From positions 1 through 5,150 of the forward strand of contig URQR01000147.1 of NCBI GenBank assembly GCA_900550065.1: 5,150 bases of DNA, written 5' to 3'. Origin of the DNA: an uncultured Eubacteriales bacterium (lineage in GTDB: Bacteria; Bacillota; Clostridia; UBA1381; UMGS1253). Under the pieces are notes generated by a model, which did no database searches, had not been told where the DNA came from, and saw only the letters and a list, made by a program, of their open reading frames with translations. Below, piece after piece: positions 5,150 to 5,150 of this stretch (position 1 is its first letter; every line of letters starts with the position of its first letter). Position numbers and translations under genes: made by a program.

Positions 5150-5150
5150 G

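Overview
The window holds one four-gene forward-strand operon and its control regions: a split, ferredoxin-type glutamate synthase (GOGAT) in three polypeptides, with an adenylosuccinate synthetase gene inserted between the second and third. The source looks like an anaerobic Clostridia-type Firmicute. The reasons are strong AAGGAG/GGAGG ribosome sites, a perfect sigma-A-type promoter in an AT-rich leader, a TTG start, three-part glutamate synthase genes with an iron-sulfur domain fused to the FMN subunit, and a PurA variant I associate from memory with clostridia. The species cannot be named from this window.

Layout: 1-85 is AT-rich with no gene. A textbook promoter (TTGACA, 17 bp, TATAAT; 86-114) is followed almost at once by a strong intrinsic terminator (132-184), which ends only a few bases before the ribosome site of the first gene. 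The operon therefore appears to be controlled by transcription attenuation. The genes are gltB1 (202-1293, glutaminase domain), gltB2 (1293-2798, 2x[4Fe-4S] ferredoxin domain plus FMN synthase domain), purA (2881-4155) and gltB3 (4202-4927, GXGXG beta-helix domain). gltB1 and gltB2 overlap by one base; the other gaps are 82 and 46 bases. No NAD(P)H-oxidising beta subunit (gltD) is present. From 4928 to the end there is no gene but dense inverted-repeat structure: a small hairpin, a three-way-junction-like fold, and two overlapping terminator-type hairpins.

How the genes work together: GltB1 would release ammonia from glutamine, GltB2 would combine it with 2-oxoglutarate using electrons delivered through its iron-sulfur clusters, and GltB3 would supply the structural beta-helix that is the C-terminal part of the large subunit in one-piece enzymes. 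PurA consumes aspartate, whose amino group comes from glutamate, so co-expression links nitrogen assimilation to AMP synthesis.

The observations most worth following are the promoter-proximal attenuator, with a competing ANTAR-like hexaloop hairpin and an overlapping 22-codon reading frame, and the PurA clade with many changes at normally conserved IMP- and aspartate-site positions.
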